This document shows positions 1 through 9,166 of a stretch of 64,000 bases of DNA, one piece after another. The position numbers and the translations under genes are program-made. The stretch comes from Hymenobacter rigui (GTDB lineage Bacteria; Bacteroidota; Bacteroidia; Cytophagales; Hymenobacteraceae). The notes under the pieces were generated by a model. It saw only the letters and a list, made by a program, of their open reading frames with translations, searched no databases and was not told the DNA's origin. The stretch's first letter is position 1, and the number at the start of each line of letters is the position of its first letter. The stretch spans positions 62,001-126,000 of the forward strand of contig NZ_RWIT01000004.1 in NCBI RefSeq assembly GCF_003944715.1, read 5' to 3'.

Positions 1-111
1 AAACGGGCAGGTTTGTTCCACCACAAACACCTCGGAGCGCAGTTGCAGCAGCGCGTACAGCTCCGTGAGCGTGAGGTTGGCGAAAGGCTTGAGAATCCAG
101 GTCAGCGTCAT
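1..111 (-). CDS. ElaA-like GNAT acetyltransferase (partial, N-terminus only)
   Basis: The minus strand opens at an ATG at 111 and runs off the left edge, giving 37 residues. They read like the start of the ElaA branch of GNAT N-acetyltransferases: a short lead, then LTELYALLQLRSEVFVVEQ and a CPF motif. ElaA proteins carry the same LYALLQLR...VFVVEQ segment before the acetyl-CoA domain. The substrate is unknown. The acetyl-CoA binding motif lies outside the window, so the family call rests on the N-terminal signature alone. Confidence 0.7.
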   Translation of the reverse strand, partial: MTLTWILKPFANLTLTELYALLQLRSEVFVVEQTCPF

Positions 112-254
112 GAGGTGAAGGAAAACAGGCGCGTGCTGCAATAGGGGCAGCCGGCCCAAAAGTACAACGCCGGCCACTGAATGACCGCCCGGTAGCGGTG
201 CGAGTGTGAGGTACGCATCGTATTCTTGTCTAAAACTCCCTTTACCTTCTGCGT

Positions 255-695
255 ATGCGTGCTCCCCGGTCGTTTGGCTTGTACACATTGCTGCTGGCAG
301 GTACCATGGGGCTGGGCCTGGCTTCGCGGCGGTTTGGTGGGTGGCTGCCGCCGTTTGTGGCCAGTTATGCCGGTGATGCGCTATGGGCGTTGCTGGTGTA
401 CTGGCTGGTTGGCTTGCTGCGGCCCCGCTGGAGCAGCTGGCGCACGGGTGCCGTGGCCCTCTGCTTTGCCGTAGTTATCGAAATCAGCCAGCTGTGGCAC
501 CCGGCATGGCTGCAGGCCATCCGGGCTACTACGCTGGGCGCGCTGGTGCTGGGCCACGGCTTTCTGTGGAGCGACCTGCTGTGCTACGCCGTGGGCGTAC
601 TGGCCGGCGTGCTGCTGGAGCTGGCAGCGGAGAGGTGGTTCCGCTCAGCTACGCCCGCAGCCACCGGTGCATCCGGGGAAAATCGGATTGGGTAG
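255..695 (+). CDS. DUF2809 family membrane protein
   Basis: This 146-residue protein has four or five hydrophobic segments. It carries the DUF2809 pattern: a GDALWALLVYWLVGLL helix, then an EISQLWHPAWLQAIR segment and a GALVLGHGFLWSDLLCYAVG segment. It is probably an inner-membrane protein of unknown function. The ATG at 255 places the first helix at the N-terminus. The last 47 bases overlap the convergent gene at 649-1149 on the other strand, and both frames look real. A TACCTTCT element at 242-249 loosely resembles a Bacteroidetes -7 box. Confidence 0.75.
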   Translation: MRAPRSFGLYTLLLAGTMGLGLASRRFGGWLPPFVASYAGDALWALLVYWLVGLLRPRWSSWRTGAVALCFAVVIEISQLWHPAWLQAIRATTLGALVLGHGFLWSDLLCYAVGVLAGVLLELAAERWFRSATPAATGASGENRIG

Positions 696-1149
696 TCAGG
701 CCCATCCACACCAGCAGGGGCAGCCCCAGGTAGCTGCCACTCTCAAACTGCTGAATCAGCCACTCGCTCTGGCCCTTGTAGCCCGCCGGATGAAATACCA
801 CGGCCGGCGACAGGTTCAGATGGTGGCAAGCAGCATAGGTCCAGGCCAGGACGGCCATTTCCTCACCTTCTTTCTCCGGGTTGTTTTCGGTGATGTTGCC
901 GCCCAGCGTGGGCCGCTCGGCGGCTGTGGTTACGGCCAGATGGCCTGCTTCGTGCAGAATATCTCCGGCATACAGCAGCCGGCGACGGTCAACTACCAGC
1001 TGGCCTTCCGCAATAAGCAGGCCCGGCAGAAATGTGAGCTGCCGGAGCGGCGCTTCCCGCACCGCAAGGCCGATTTCCTGCACAAAGGCCAGTAATGGAT
1101 CAACCTGCGCAGGCGAGGCCGCCGCAGGGCGGGTAAAAAAGCGGAGCAT
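649..1149 (-). CDS. hypothetical protein with HEAGH motif (putative metalloprotease-like)
   Basis: This is a 166-residue soluble protein with no signal peptide. Near residue 67 it has HEAGH, the HExxH zinc-binding pattern, inside DILHEAGHLAVT. It also has an acidic patch (ENNPEKEGEEMA) and an aromatic C-terminal region. It resembles small conserved hypothetical proteins of Bacteroidetes that keep the HExxH helix; peptidase activity is not shown. Its 3' end overlaps the DUF2809 gene by 47 bases. A perfect TATATTTG -7 box lies 27 bases upstream of the start. Confidence 0.65.
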   Translation of the reverse strand: MLRFFTRPAAASPAQVDPLLAFVQEIGLAVREAPLRQLTFLPGLLIAEGQLVVDRRRLLYAGDILHEAGHLAVTTAAERPTLGGNITENNPEKEGEEMAVLAWTYAACHHLNLSPAVVFHPAGYKGQSEWLIQQFESGSYLGLPLLVWMGLTTQSDFPRMHRWLRA

Positions 1150-1175
1150 GAATACGAGGGCAAGCCGGTGGAGTC

Positions 1176-1183
1176 CAAATATA
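1176..1183 (-). promoter_or_regulatory. Bacteroidetes -7 box (TATATTTG) for the HEAGH gene
   Basis: Read on the minus strand, the site is TATATTTG, an exact match to the Bacteroidetes sigma-A -7 consensus TAnnTTTG. It is 27 bases before the ATG at 1149. No good TTTG -33 box is seen at the usual spacing. Confidence 0.5.
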
Positions 1184-1306
1184 CAGGCCGTTGCACAGAA
1201 AAAGCCGGCTGAACAGTAGCCGCAATGATTCAGGTTTTTTGATGAATATTTGCAGACTGTTCAGCTGTCTGCCCTGCACCGACTGACAGTCGTGAACTGT
1301 AGTACC

Positions 1307-3295
1307 GTGCCCAACCTGTTTCCTATTGCTTTTCTGAACTTCGGCCGCCTCCGGTTGCTGCTGGTGCTGCTGGTACTACCCATGCTCTCGGTGGCCCAGA
1401 CCCGCAAGCCGCTCTGGCATTCCACCCTCGACAGCCTGCAGGCGCTGGAGCGCCTTCCGCAGTCGGATAGCAGCCGCGTGCAGCTGCTGTGCCGCATCAG
1501 CGACCAGCTGTGGGCCTCCGATACGGAAGCGGCGGCGGCGTATTCCCGTAAGGCCCTGGCGCTGGCCCGGCGCACCCACAACCACCGGGGCGAAGGGGCC
1601 GCGCTGAACCGCCTGGGCGCGGCGTTGCGCGAAAGTAATCTGGCCCGCGCCCTGGAGCTATTCCAGACGTCGTTGCGCCTGGCCGAGCAAGTGGGCGACA
1701 CGGCGCTTCAGTCGCAGAACATGCGCAGCATCGGCATTATTTACGTGTACCTGCGCGACCGGCAACTGGGCCTCTCGTACTATTTTCAGGGGTTGCGGCT
1801 GGACAGCCTGCTGCACGATGAGCGCCGCATTGTAGTGGACCTGAGCAACATCGGGCTGGCCTACGACCTGTACAACCAGGTGGATTCGGCTGCCTACTAC
1901 CAGGACCGGGCGTATGCCCTGGCGCAGCGGCTGCACTCATCTACCAACTACATCCTGTACGGGCTGGGCAATGTGGCCCGCAAACAGGCCCGCTTTCCGG
2001 AAGCATTGAGCTACTACCGCCGCAGCGTGGCCGAGTCGAAGCGGCGGCGGCATCTGCGCAGTCTGAACTTTTCTTACTTGGGCATGGCCGCTTTATACCA
2101 GCAGCTGCAGCAGCCCGATTCCAGCATTTACTACGCCCGACTGGGTGTGCAGGCCGCCCGCGCCAACGGCTTCCTGCGGGGCGTGCTCAATGCCAGCGTG
2201 ATTTTAACGCAGGAGTTTGAGCAGCGCCGGCAGCTAGACAGCGCCTTTCGCTATCAGAAAGAGCTGGTGGCCATGAAGGATACGCTCTTCGGGCAGGAGA
2301 AAGTGATGCGCCTGCAAAACGTGAACTACCTGGACCGCCAGCAGCAGCAACAGGCTGCCGCTGACCAGCAGGCGCTGCGCAACCGGTATCAGACGTATGG
2401 CTTACTGGCCGGCGTGGCCGGGCTGCTGCTGCTGCTGGCCCTGCTGGTGCGCCACGACCGGCAGCAGCAGCGTACCAACACGGCCCTGCAAACTTCCCTG
2501 GCGGAGCTGAAGGAAGCGCAGCTGATGCTGGTGCAGCGCGAGAAAATGGCGTTTCTGGGTGAGCTGACAGCCGGCGTGGCGCACGAGCTGCAGAATCCGT
2601 TGAGCTTTGTGAAGCGTTTTGCTGAGGTAAGCACTACGCTGGTTGACGAAATCAACGGGGCCCAGCAACTGGCCCGCGACGGCCGCTTGGAGCGGGAAAT
2701 TCTGGATGGCCTGAAACAGAATCTACAGAACATCAGCCAGCACGGGCAGCGGGCTACGGCCATTATCAAAGGCATGCTGGAGCACGCCCGCACCGGCCAG
2801 CAGCCCCGGCAGCTCACCAACCTCAACCAGCTGGCCCAGGAAAATCTGCGGTTGGCCTATGAGGCCGTGCAGCAGCAGTTTCCGGGGTTTGAGGCGGAGC
2901 TGCAGACGAAGTTTGCGCCCGCGCTGCCCGAAGTCGCCGTGGTAGCCCAGGACCTGGGGCGGGTGCTGCTGAACCTGTGCACCAACGCCCTGTACGCCGT
3001 GCGCCAGCGCCAGCTCAGTGCAGGTCCGGCCTACGTGCCCACCGTGGAAATCGGCAGCCGCCGCCTGCCCGACGGGCCGCTGCAGCTGTGGGTGCGCGAC
3101 AACGGAGCCGGCATGAGCGCAGAGGTACAGCAGCGCATTTTCGAGCCCTTCTTCACCACCAAGCCCGTGGGCGAAGGCACCGGGCTGGGCCTCTCCTTGG
3201 CGCACGATATTGTGGTGAACGGCCACCAGGGCACGCTGCAAGTGGAATCTGGTCCGGAGGAAGGCACCGAGTTCCGGCTGACGCTGCCGGGGTAG
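1307..3295 (+). CDS. sensor histidine kinase with periplasmic TPR repeats
   Basis: From the GTG at 1307 this is a 662-residue protein. It has a signal peptide (hydrophobic core LLLVLLVLPMLSV, then AQ), about 330 residues of TPR-like helical repeats, a membrane helix near 363-384, a short coiled coil, and a HisKA domain with the phospho-acceptor His near 426 in AGVAHELQNPLSF. A HATPase domain follows with the DNGAGM and GTGLGLSLA boxes. TPR-kinases of this layout are common in Bacteroidetes, where the TPR part is thought to sense a periplasmic ligand. No cognate regulator is adjacent. A longer frame opens at a TTG at 1250, but an AATATTTG element there looks more like promoter. Confidence 0.85.
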   Translation: MPNLFPIAFLNFGRLRLLLVLLVLPMLSVAQTRKPLWHSTLDSLQALERLPQSDSSRVQLLCRISDQLWASDTEAAAAYSRKALALARRTHNHRGEGAALNRLGAALRESNLARALELFQTSLRLAEQVGDTALQSQNMRSIGIIYVYLRDRQLGLSYYFQGLRLDSLLHDERRIVVDLSNIGLAYDLYNQVDSAAYYQDRAYALAQRLHSSTNYILYGLGNVARKQARFPEALSYYRRSVAESKRRRHLRSLNFSYLGMAALYQQLQQPDSSIYYARLGVQAARANGFLRGVLNASVILTQEFEQRRQLDSAFRYQKELVAMKDTLFGQEKVMRLQNVNYLDRQQQQQAAADQQALRNRYQTYGLLAGVAGLLLLLALLVRHDRQQQRTNTALQTSLAELKEAQLMLVQREKMAFLGELTAGVAHELQNPLSFVKRFAEVSTTLVDEINGAQQLARDGRLEREILDGLKQNLQNISQHGQRATAIIKGMLEHARTGQQPRQLTNLNQLAQENLRLAYEAVQQQFPGFEAELQTKFAPALPEVAVVAQDLGRVLLNLCTNALYAVRQRQLSAGPAYVPTVEIGSRRLPDGPLQLWVRDNGAGMSAEVQQRIFEPFFTTKPVGEGTGLGLSLAHDIVVNGHQGTLQVESGPEEGTEFRLTLPG

Positions 3296-3341
3296 CTAAT
3301 GCGTAGCATTTCCCCTTTTCTATTTTAACTATATTTTCTAG

Positions 3342-3893
3342 ATGAAACTGACACGAATCACCGATTCCATATTCACGATAGAGGATTTTCTCACGCGCAA
3401 GGAATGCCTGGACTACTTAGTGTTAAGCGAAACTATCGGGTATGAGTTGGCCAAAGTAAATACGGCCAGCGGTAGCCGGGTGCACACGGGCGTGCGGAAC
3501 AACAACCGGGCATTTTATAAAAATGAGGAGCTAGCCCAGACGCTATGGGACAAGGCGCAGCCGTTTCTGCCGGCCCAACTCGGCAACAGCCGGGCCGTGG
3601 GGCTAAACGAGCTGTTTCGGTTTTACCGCTACCAGCGGGGGCATCAGTTCAAAGGACACTTTGACGAAAGCTACATCCGTAGCGAGACGGAAGCCAGTTA
3701 CTACACTTTCATGATTTACCTCAACGATAATTTTCAAGGCGGCGATACTACTTTTCAGAAGCTACACATACAGCCCAGGCAAGGAATGGCATTGATATTC
3801 CTGCATAACCTGTATCATGCCGGCAGCGAGGTAACACAAGGGGTAAAGTATGTGCTGCGCACTGATGTAATGTATCGTACTCAAGCTGTTTAG
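3342..3893 (+). CDS. 2OG-Fe(II) dioxygenase, prolyl 4-hydroxylase type
   Basis: This 183-residue protein has the double-stranded beta-helix iron site of 2-oxoglutarate dioxygenases. H106 and D108 lie in KGHFDES and H159 in NLYHAG. Arg173 in KYVLRTDVMY is the likely 2-oxoglutarate contact. FRYQRGHQF and the YYTFMIYLND strand also fit the P4Hc family. It probably hydroxylates a protein or small molecule; the substrate cannot be read from the sequence. A TATATTTT element at 3330-3337 sits just before the ATG. Its stop codon overlaps the GTG start of the next gene by one base, so the two are probably co-translated. Confidence 0.85.
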   Translation: MKLTRITDSIFTIEDFLTRKECLDYLVLSETIGYELAKVNTASGSRVHTGVRNNNRAFYKNEELAQTLWDKAQPFLPAQLGNSRAVGLNELFRFYRYQRGHQFKGHFDESYIRSETEASYYTFMIYLNDNFQGGDTTFQKLHIQPRQGMALIFLHNLYHAGSEVTQGVKYVLRTDVMYRTQAV

Positions 3894-4624
3894 TGGGTAG
3901 TAAACTGGTCGGCTGTGTAATACAGGCAGCACTGTTAGGCCTGCTCAGCGCCTGCACTTCGCCTGATAAGCCGAAGCAACCAGCCGCTGTCCGCTTCCTC
4001 ACCTACACCGCCGACCCGCAGCGGCAGACGGTGGCCCTGTACTGGCAGGATGACGCCGGCAAGCCCTTCCGCAGCCTGGGCCGCCTGCATAGCTGGCTGA
4101 CACAACGGGGCCAACCGCTGCAGTTTGCCGGTAATGGCGGCATGTACCACGCCGGCAATGTGCCCGTGGGGCTGTACATCGAAAATGGCCGGGAGCTGAC
4201 TCCGCTGGACACGAGCAGGGGCGTGGGCAACTTCTACCTCCGGCCCAACGGCGTGTTCTACCTCACCCGGCAGCGCTTGGCCGGCGTGTGCTCCACTGAT
4301 TCTTTTGCCTCAGTGCAGCAGGTGCGGTACGCCACCCAATCGGGGCCGATGCTGGTGCTGAATGGCCAACTGCACCCGGCCTTCCGGGCCGGTTCCCGCA
4401 ACCGCCAGATCCGCAACGGGGTAGGGGTGCTGCCCGATGGCCGCGTGCTGCTGGTACTATCACGGGAGAAGGTGACGTTTTATGAGCTGGCCCGGTATTT
4501 CCAGGCGCGGGGATGCCGCAACGCGCTGTACCTGGATGGGTTTGTATCGAGGGCGTACCTACCGGCTCAGGGCTGGCGGCAGACCGACGGGGATTTTGGG
4601 GTGATGATTGTCGTGACGGAGTAA
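3893..4624 (+). CDS. phosphodiester glycosidase family lipoprotein (DUF2233/NAGPA)
   Basis: This 243-residue protein starts at a GTG that shares one base with the preceding stop. The N-terminus ends in LLSAC, a lipobox, so it is probably a lipoprotein. The body has NAGPA/DUF2233 motifs: an N-terminal FAGNGGMYH segment, GLYIENG, TQSGPMLVLNG, RNGVGVLPDGRV and a late NALYLDGFVSRAY. The family includes the mammalian enzyme that uncovers mannose-6-phosphate, and several bacterial members act on cell-surface glycans. The substrate here is unknown. It is probably in one operon with the 2OG oxygenase. Confidence 0.85.
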   Translation: MGSKLVGCVIQAALLGLLSACTSPDKPKQPAAVRFLTYTADPQRQTVALYWQDDAGKPFRSLGRLHSWLTQRGQPLQFAGNGGMYHAGNVPVGLYIENGRELTPLDTSRGVGNFYLRPNGVFYLTRQRLAGVCSTDSFASVQQVRYATQSGPMLVLNGQLHPAFRAGSRNRQIRNGVGVLPDGRVLLVLSREKVTFYELARYFQARGCRNALYLDGFVSRAYLPAQGWRQTDGDFGVMIVVTE

Positions 4625-4650
4625 GGCAGATCCGGTAATGGGAGTCAGGC

Positions 4651-4698
4651 GACGCTTCATCCCACTGATCCGACGCTTCGGTAACGGCAAGTTTCAGC
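4651..4698 (+). repeat. 48-bp dispersed repeat, copy A
   Basis: This 48-base segment recurs in the same orientation at 9063-9110 with about 40 of 48 positions identical. It contains two copies of the core GACGCTTC and ends in CAAGTTTCA. Copy A ends 47 bases before the ATG of the TonB receptor at 4746. Confidence 0.75.
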
Positions 4699-4745
4699 GG
4701 CGGTGGCAGTGTGGCAGTTTCGGGTATCACTTCGCCGCTGCCGCT

Positions 4746-6938
4746 ATGAAACGCCTGCTCTGCCTCCTGCTCCTCCTGTTTACCAGCTTCACCTTCGCCC
4801 GTGCCCAAACCGTCAGCCGGCTCCACGGCACCGTGCGCGACGAGCGAAACCAGCCCCTGCCCGGCGTAAACGTGTTTGTGCCGGGTACGTTTGACGGGGC
4901 TGCCACCGACTCGCTGGGGGCTTTCCGCTTCGAAACCAGCCAGACCGGCGCGGCCACGCTGCAGTTGAGCCTCTTGGGTTTTCAGACGCTTACCGTGCCG
5001 CTCAGCCTGCCGGCCGGTCCCGAGCCGCTGCGTCTGGTACTGCGCACCGACCACCATCAGCTGGGCGGCGTGACCATTACGGCCGGGGCTTTCGAGGCCA
5101 GCGACGAAAAGCGCAGCGCCGTTCTGCGTCCCCTCGATATCGTAACCACCGCCGGGGCGCTGGGTGATGTAGCCGGGGCCCTGAACACGCTGCCCGGCAC
5201 CACCCGCGTGGGCGACGAAGGCAAGCTGTTTGTGCGGGGCGGGGCCGCCGGCGAAACCAAAACGTACCTCGATGGGCTGCCCGTGCAAACCCCCTACGGC
5301 GGCACAGTGCCCAGCGTGCCGGCCCGGGGCCGCTTTTCGCCTTTTTTATTCAAAGGCACCGTGTTCAGCACCGGGGGCTACTCCGCCGAGTACGGGCAGG
5401 CGCTCAGTGCCGTAGTGCTGCTGAATACCACCGACCTGGCCCCCGAAACCCAGACCGGCGTGAGCCTGATGTCGGTGGGCGGGAGTCTGAGCCGGGTGCA
5501 GCGCTGGGAGCGGACCTCCCTCGCCGTAACGGCCGACTATACTAATCTGCAGCCCTATTACGGATTGGTACCGCAGAGCTTTGGCTGGCAGCAGGCACCG
5601 CAGGCGTTGGGCAGCTCCGTGAGCCTGCGCCACCGCACCGGGCAGGCGGGTATGCTGAAGCTATACGGCGTATGGCAGCAGCAACGCCTTGCTTTGCGCC
5701 AGCCCGATGCCACGCTGACTACCGAGCAAACCGTGGGTCTGCGCAACGGCAACGGCTATCTTAACGCCAGCTTCCGGAGCCCGTTGCGGCGGGGCTGGAG
5801 CCTGAACACCGGTGCCGCCCTCACCCGCGACGACAACCAGGTACGCCCCGATGATGCCCGCCTGCGGGAGCTGGAAGAAAGCGCCGTAGCCCGACTGGTG
5901 CTCACGAACGACTCGGCCGGCAGCCGCTGGAGCCTGAAGCTGGGTACGGAGCTGCTGGCCCAGCACTACCGGCGCACCTACCAAAGTGCCGCTGGGGCAC
6001 CTGCTTGGCAGGCTGGCCGGTTCCGGGAGCAGCGCGCCGCCACGTTTGCCGAAGCGGATATTAACCTCACCGACCGGGTAGTGGCCCGGGTAGGCGGCCG
6101 GGCTGAATATTCCCGGGTGCTGGGTGAGTGGAATGCTGCCCCGCGCCTGGCGCTGGCCTGGCAGGCCGGCGCGTACGGCACCGTATCGGGCGCATACGGC
6201 CTGTTCTACCAAACGCCCGCCAACGACCTGCTGCGGGTAAGCCGGCAGCTGCGCTTCGAGCGGGCCCGCCACGCGCTGCTCAGCTACCAGTACAGCCACG
6301 ACAACCGCACGCTGCGCCTCGAGGCGTACCACAAAACCTACCGTCACCTCACTGTTTTCGACGCCTCTCAACCCCTCAACCCGCAAGCCTACCAAAGCAC
6401 CGGGACCGGCTACGCCCGCGGCCTGGATGTGTACTGGCGCGACCGGAAAACCCTCAAAAACACCGATTATTGGGTTAGCTACGGCCTGCTCGACACCCGC
6501 CGCCAGGCCCGGCAGGACCCCGTACTGGCTGTGCCCACCTTTGCGGCGCGCCACAACCTGAGCCTGGTGGGCAAATACTGGATTGCCAGAGCCCACACCC
6601 AGGTCGGCTTTACGGCCAGCTACGGCAGCCCCCGCCGCTACCACAATCCTGCCCAGCCCGGCTATAACCAGGGCCGCCTGCCCAGCTACCAAGATGTGAG
6701 TCTGAATGTGAGTTACCTTACCCGCCTTCGGGGGCAGTACACCATCGTGTACGCCTCGGTGAGCAACGTGCTGGGCCGCAACAATGTGTATGGGTACCGC
6801 TACGCCACCCAGCCCGCCACCGATGGTACCCTGGGCCGCACCGCCGTAACACCCGCCGCCCCGCGCATGCTGTTTCTGGGCGTGTTCATCTCCATCAACA
6901 AAAACAAGCCCGCCGACCTGAACAGCGCCCCAGAGTAG
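4746..6938 (+). CDS. TonB-dependent receptor with carboxypeptidase-like N-domain
   Basis: Starting at the ATG at 4746 gives 730 residues with a clear signal peptide (MKRLLCLLLLLFTSFTFARA). The frame opens upstream at 4638, but that stretch is repeat DNA. Residues of about 25-105 form a CarboxypepD_reg-like fold (LHGTVRDERNQPLPGVNVFV). A plug domain follows (LNTLPGTTRVGDEGKLFVRGG, YLDGLPV), then a long beta-barrel ending in an aromatic-hydrophobic strand (MLFLGVFISIN). It should be an outer-membrane active transporter powered by TonB. No SusD partner is next to it, so it is more like a siderophore or small-nutrient receptor than a polysaccharide SusC. The substrate is unknown. Confidence 0.88.
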   Translation: MKRLLCLLLLLFTSFTFARAQTVSRLHGTVRDERNQPLPGVNVFVPGTFDGAATDSLGAFRFETSQTGAATLQLSLLGFQTLTVPLSLPAGPEPLRLVLRTDHHQLGGVTITAGAFEASDEKRSAVLRPLDIVTTAGALGDVAGALNTLPGTTRVGDEGKLFVRGGAAGETKTYLDGLPVQTPYGGTVPSVPARGRFSPFLFKGTVFSTGGYSAEYGQALSAVVLLNTTDLAPETQTGVSLMSVGGSLSRVQRWERTSLAVTADYTNLQPYYGLVPQSFGWQQAPQALGSSVSLRHRTGQAGMLKLYGVWQQQRLALRQPDATLTTEQTVGLRNGNGYLNASFRSPLRRGWSLNTGAALTRDDNQVRPDDARLRELEESAVARLVLTNDSAGSRWSLKLGTELLAQHYRRTYQSAAGAPAWQAGRFREQRAATFAEADINLTDRVVARVGGRAEYSRVLGEWNAAPRLALAWQAGAYGTVSGAYGLFYQTPANDLLRVSRQLRFERARHALLSYQYSHDNRTLRLEAYHKTYRHLTVFDASQPLNPQAYQSTGTGYARGLDVYWRDRKTLKNTDYWVSYGLLDTRRQARQDPVLAVPTFAARHNLSLVGKYWIARAHTQVGFTASYGSPRRYHNPAQPGYNQGRLPSYQDVSLNVSYLTRLRGQYTIVYASVSNVLGRNNVYGYRYATQPATDGTLGRTAVTPAAPRMLFLGVFISINKNKPADLNSAPE

Positions 6939-6982
6939 ATGCATAAGAGAAGGGCCCGCGCCTTCGTCGTGGCCGGGCGGGA

Positions 6983-8962
6983 CTATAGCGGTAGCCGCAC
7001 CCGGAACGTGGAGCCCACATCCAGGGTGCTTTCCACCCCAATACTGCCGCCCCGGTTTTCTACCAGCCGCTTAATGGAGTAGAGCCCCACGCCGGAGCCC
7101 TCCACATGGTCGTGCAGGCGCGTGAACAGGCCAAACAGCTTGCTTTGCTGTTCCGGGGTCAGTCCCAGACCATTGTCCTGCACACGTAACTCCAGCCACG
7201 AGGCCTCGCAGGTAGCCCACAGCTGCACGCGGGCAGGCCGGCTGGCGGAGCGGTATTTCAGGGCGTTGCTGAGCAGATTGAACACAATGCTGCGCACATC
7301 TTTGGGAGAGCTGTGTAGGGTGGGGCAACTCGTCACATCCACCAATAGCTCAGCCTGGGCTTCTGCTAACAGAGGCGCCAGGTCCAGGCGCACGTCTTCC
7401 ACCAGGGCCGCCAGGTCCAGCAACTGCCGGCCTTGGTTGCTGTTCTGCTGATGCACAATGTCGGTGATGTGCCCGATGGTTGCCTGGAAGCGGGTTACGG
7501 CGGTGTCCATCATGGTCAGAATATGCTCTACGTCGCGCTTAATAACGGGCTCATCAAGCAACTCCTGCCGGAGCGCAGAAATCAGACCCTCAATGTTGGC
7601 CACGGGCATGCGCAAATCGTGGGAGGCAGAGTAGATGAACGTATCCAAGTCGGCATTGGCTTGGGTGAGCTTGAGGTTGCTGGCCTCAATAGCCTGGTTG
7701 CGGGCAAGAAGCTCCTGGTTGAGGGCTTCCACCTGCCGGCGTGCTTCCACTTGCTCCGTTACATCCGTCACCAGCGAATAAAACCCCTTCACCGTTTCAT
7801 TCTGCATATCCGGAATAAAATCGGTGCGAATGTGGCGGCTGAAATCGGGGCGGTAGTGCATGGTAGCCTCAAAGCTGACTCGCTCCCCGGCCAGGGCCCG
7901 GTCAATGTATCCCGCGGCCGTGGCGTAGGCTTTTTCGCCCACTACATCCCACACGTGACGGCCCAGCAGGTCGGCCGGTGCCTGATGAAACCAGGCCCGG
8001 TACGCCTCATTGGTAAACTGGTAGCGCCGCTCCTGATCCACGTAGCCAATGAGCACGGGCAGGGCATCGGTGAGCAGGCGCAGACGTTTGGCCCCGGCCT
8101 CCGTAACCAGGCGCGCGGCCACCTGTGCGCTTACCTCGGTGGCAAACAGCGCCACGCCCGCCCGTTGGCCTTCTTCCTCATACGCCTGGTACGTAAAGGT
8201 AAAGTAGTAGGGCCGCGGCGGCTGCCCGTCGGGTTGGGTTGAGAGCAGCAGAACTTCCTCCCCATGCTGAGTTTCCCCGCTCTGGTACACCTGGTCGAGC
8301 AAGGCAACGAAGCCCTGGGCCTGCAAGTCGGGCAGGGCTTCGCCCAGCGGCTGCCCCAGCACCTGCTGCCCCTCAATCAGCTTGTGGGCATGGTCGTTGA
8401 TGTAATCCACAATATGGGTGGGCCCGCGCATTACTAGCACGGCCAGCGGGGCCTGCTGAAACACCTTCAGCACATCCCGGCGCAGCTGCCCCCGCTGCCT
8501 GGTGCTGGCCTCCTGCTCCCGGGCCTGACTTTCGCGCAGGGCCTGCTCCACGGCTGAGCGCGGCTGGTCGTTGGTATCGGTGAAGTTGACGATCAGCACA
8601 TTCTCGTAGCGTTGCGCAACCAGCTGGAAATAGCCGTCGAGGCCATCGGCCTGGTAATTGGTCTGGTGACGCTGCAGCTCGCTGGTTTCATAGGCCCGAC
8701 AGCATTTGGTAAATACTCCGTCGGCCTGGGCGGTGGGAAATAGCGTCAGCAGCGACGCGGCAGGCCGCTCGGGCTGCCGCAGCATCTGCTGCCCGGCCGC
8801 ATTCAGGTATACCCAGTCGAAATCCTGGATATCAGGTTGATCGGTCTTATAACGCGGCTGCAAAACAGCCACGGCCGTCAGCGACATCGTGAGCAGGGCG
8901 TGCAGGAACCCCGTGGGTTGTGCTACATCGGCGGGCAGCATCGGCTCAGAAGCAGTAGACAT
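6983..8962 (-). CDS. PAS-domain sensor histidine kinase
   Basis: Using the ATG at 8962 the product has 659 residues; the frame stays open to 9109 through repeat DNA. Three PAS/PAC-like regions precede the kinase; the clearest spans about 300-400 (DALPVLIGYVDQERRYQFTN...YRAWFHQ) and ends in DVTEQVEARRQ. A coiled coil (EALNQELLARNQAIEASNLKL) leads to the HisKA box with His448 in SASHDLRMPVANI. The HATPase domain has DNGLGL and GSGVGLYSIKRLVE. No membrane helices are seen, so it is probably a cytosolic sensor. A perfect -7 box lies at 8987-8994. It may phosphorylate an unlinked regulator. Confidence 0.87.
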   Translation of the reverse strand: MSTASEPMLPADVAQPTGFLHALLTMSLTAVAVLQPRYKTDQPDIQDFDWVYLNAAGQQMLRQPERPAASLLTLFPTAQADGVFTKCCRAYETSELQRHQTNYQADGLDGYFQLVAQRYENVLIVNFTDTNDQPRSAVEQALRESQAREQEASTRQRGQLRRDVLKVFQQAPLAVLVMRGPTHIVDYINDHAHKLIEGQQVLGQPLGEALPDLQAQGFVALLDQVYQSGETQHGEEVLLLSTQPDGQPPRPYYFTFTYQAYEEEGQRAGVALFATEVSAQVAARLVTEAGAKRLRLLTDALPVLIGYVDQERRYQFTNEAYRAWFHQAPADLLGRHVWDVVGEKAYATAAGYIDRALAGERVSFEATMHYRPDFSRHIRTDFIPDMQNETVKGFYSLVTDVTEQVEARRQVEALNQELLARNQAIEASNLKLTQANADLDTFIYSASHDLRMPVANIEGLISALRQELLDEPVIKRDVEHILTMMDTAVTRFQATIGHITDIVHQQNSNQGRQLLDLAALVEDVRLDLAPLLAEAQAELLVDVTSCPTLHSSPKDVRSIVFNLLSNALKYRSASRPARVQLWATCEASWLELRVQDNGLGLTPEQQSKLFGLFTRLHDHVEGSGVGLYSIKRLVENRGGSIGVESTLDVGSTFRVRLPL

Positions 8963-8986
8963 GGGGCAGGTTGGTCGTGTAGACTG

Positions 8987-8994
8987 CAAACGTA
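8987..8994 (-). promoter_or_regulatory. Bacteroidetes -7 box (TACGTTTG) for the PAS kinase
   Basis: On the minus strand this reads TACGTTTG, an exact TAnnTTTG match, 24 bases upstream of the ATG at 8962. It favours that start over the longer frame to 9109. No clear -33 box is present at standard spacing. Confidence 0.5.
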
Positions 8995-9062
8995 GCAGCC
9001 ACAAAGGAACTGGTTTTTTACTTCTAATGGGTTTTACGAAGAACTGATCAGGCCCCCGCTCC

Positions 9063-9110
9063 GACGCTTCATCCGGGTAATCCGACGCTTCGGTAAGAGC
9101 AAGTTTCAAC
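9063..9110 (+). repeat. 48-bp dispersed repeat, copy B
   Basis: This is the second copy of the segment at 4651-4698, same orientation, with the double GACGCTTC core and terminal CAAGTTTCA. It ends 56 bases before the ATG of the secreted protein at 9167 and lies in the divergent gap shared with the PAS kinase. Confidence 0.75.
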
Positions 9111-9166
9111 AGCCCTGGCCGCGTGGCACCTTTGAAGCATCAACCACCACAAACTCCCTTACTGCC

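Noticed and set aside
1250-1306. N-terminal extension of the TPR kinase from TTG 1250
   Set aside because: It lacks an ATG, precedes the signal peptide, and overlaps an AATATTTG promoter-like element.
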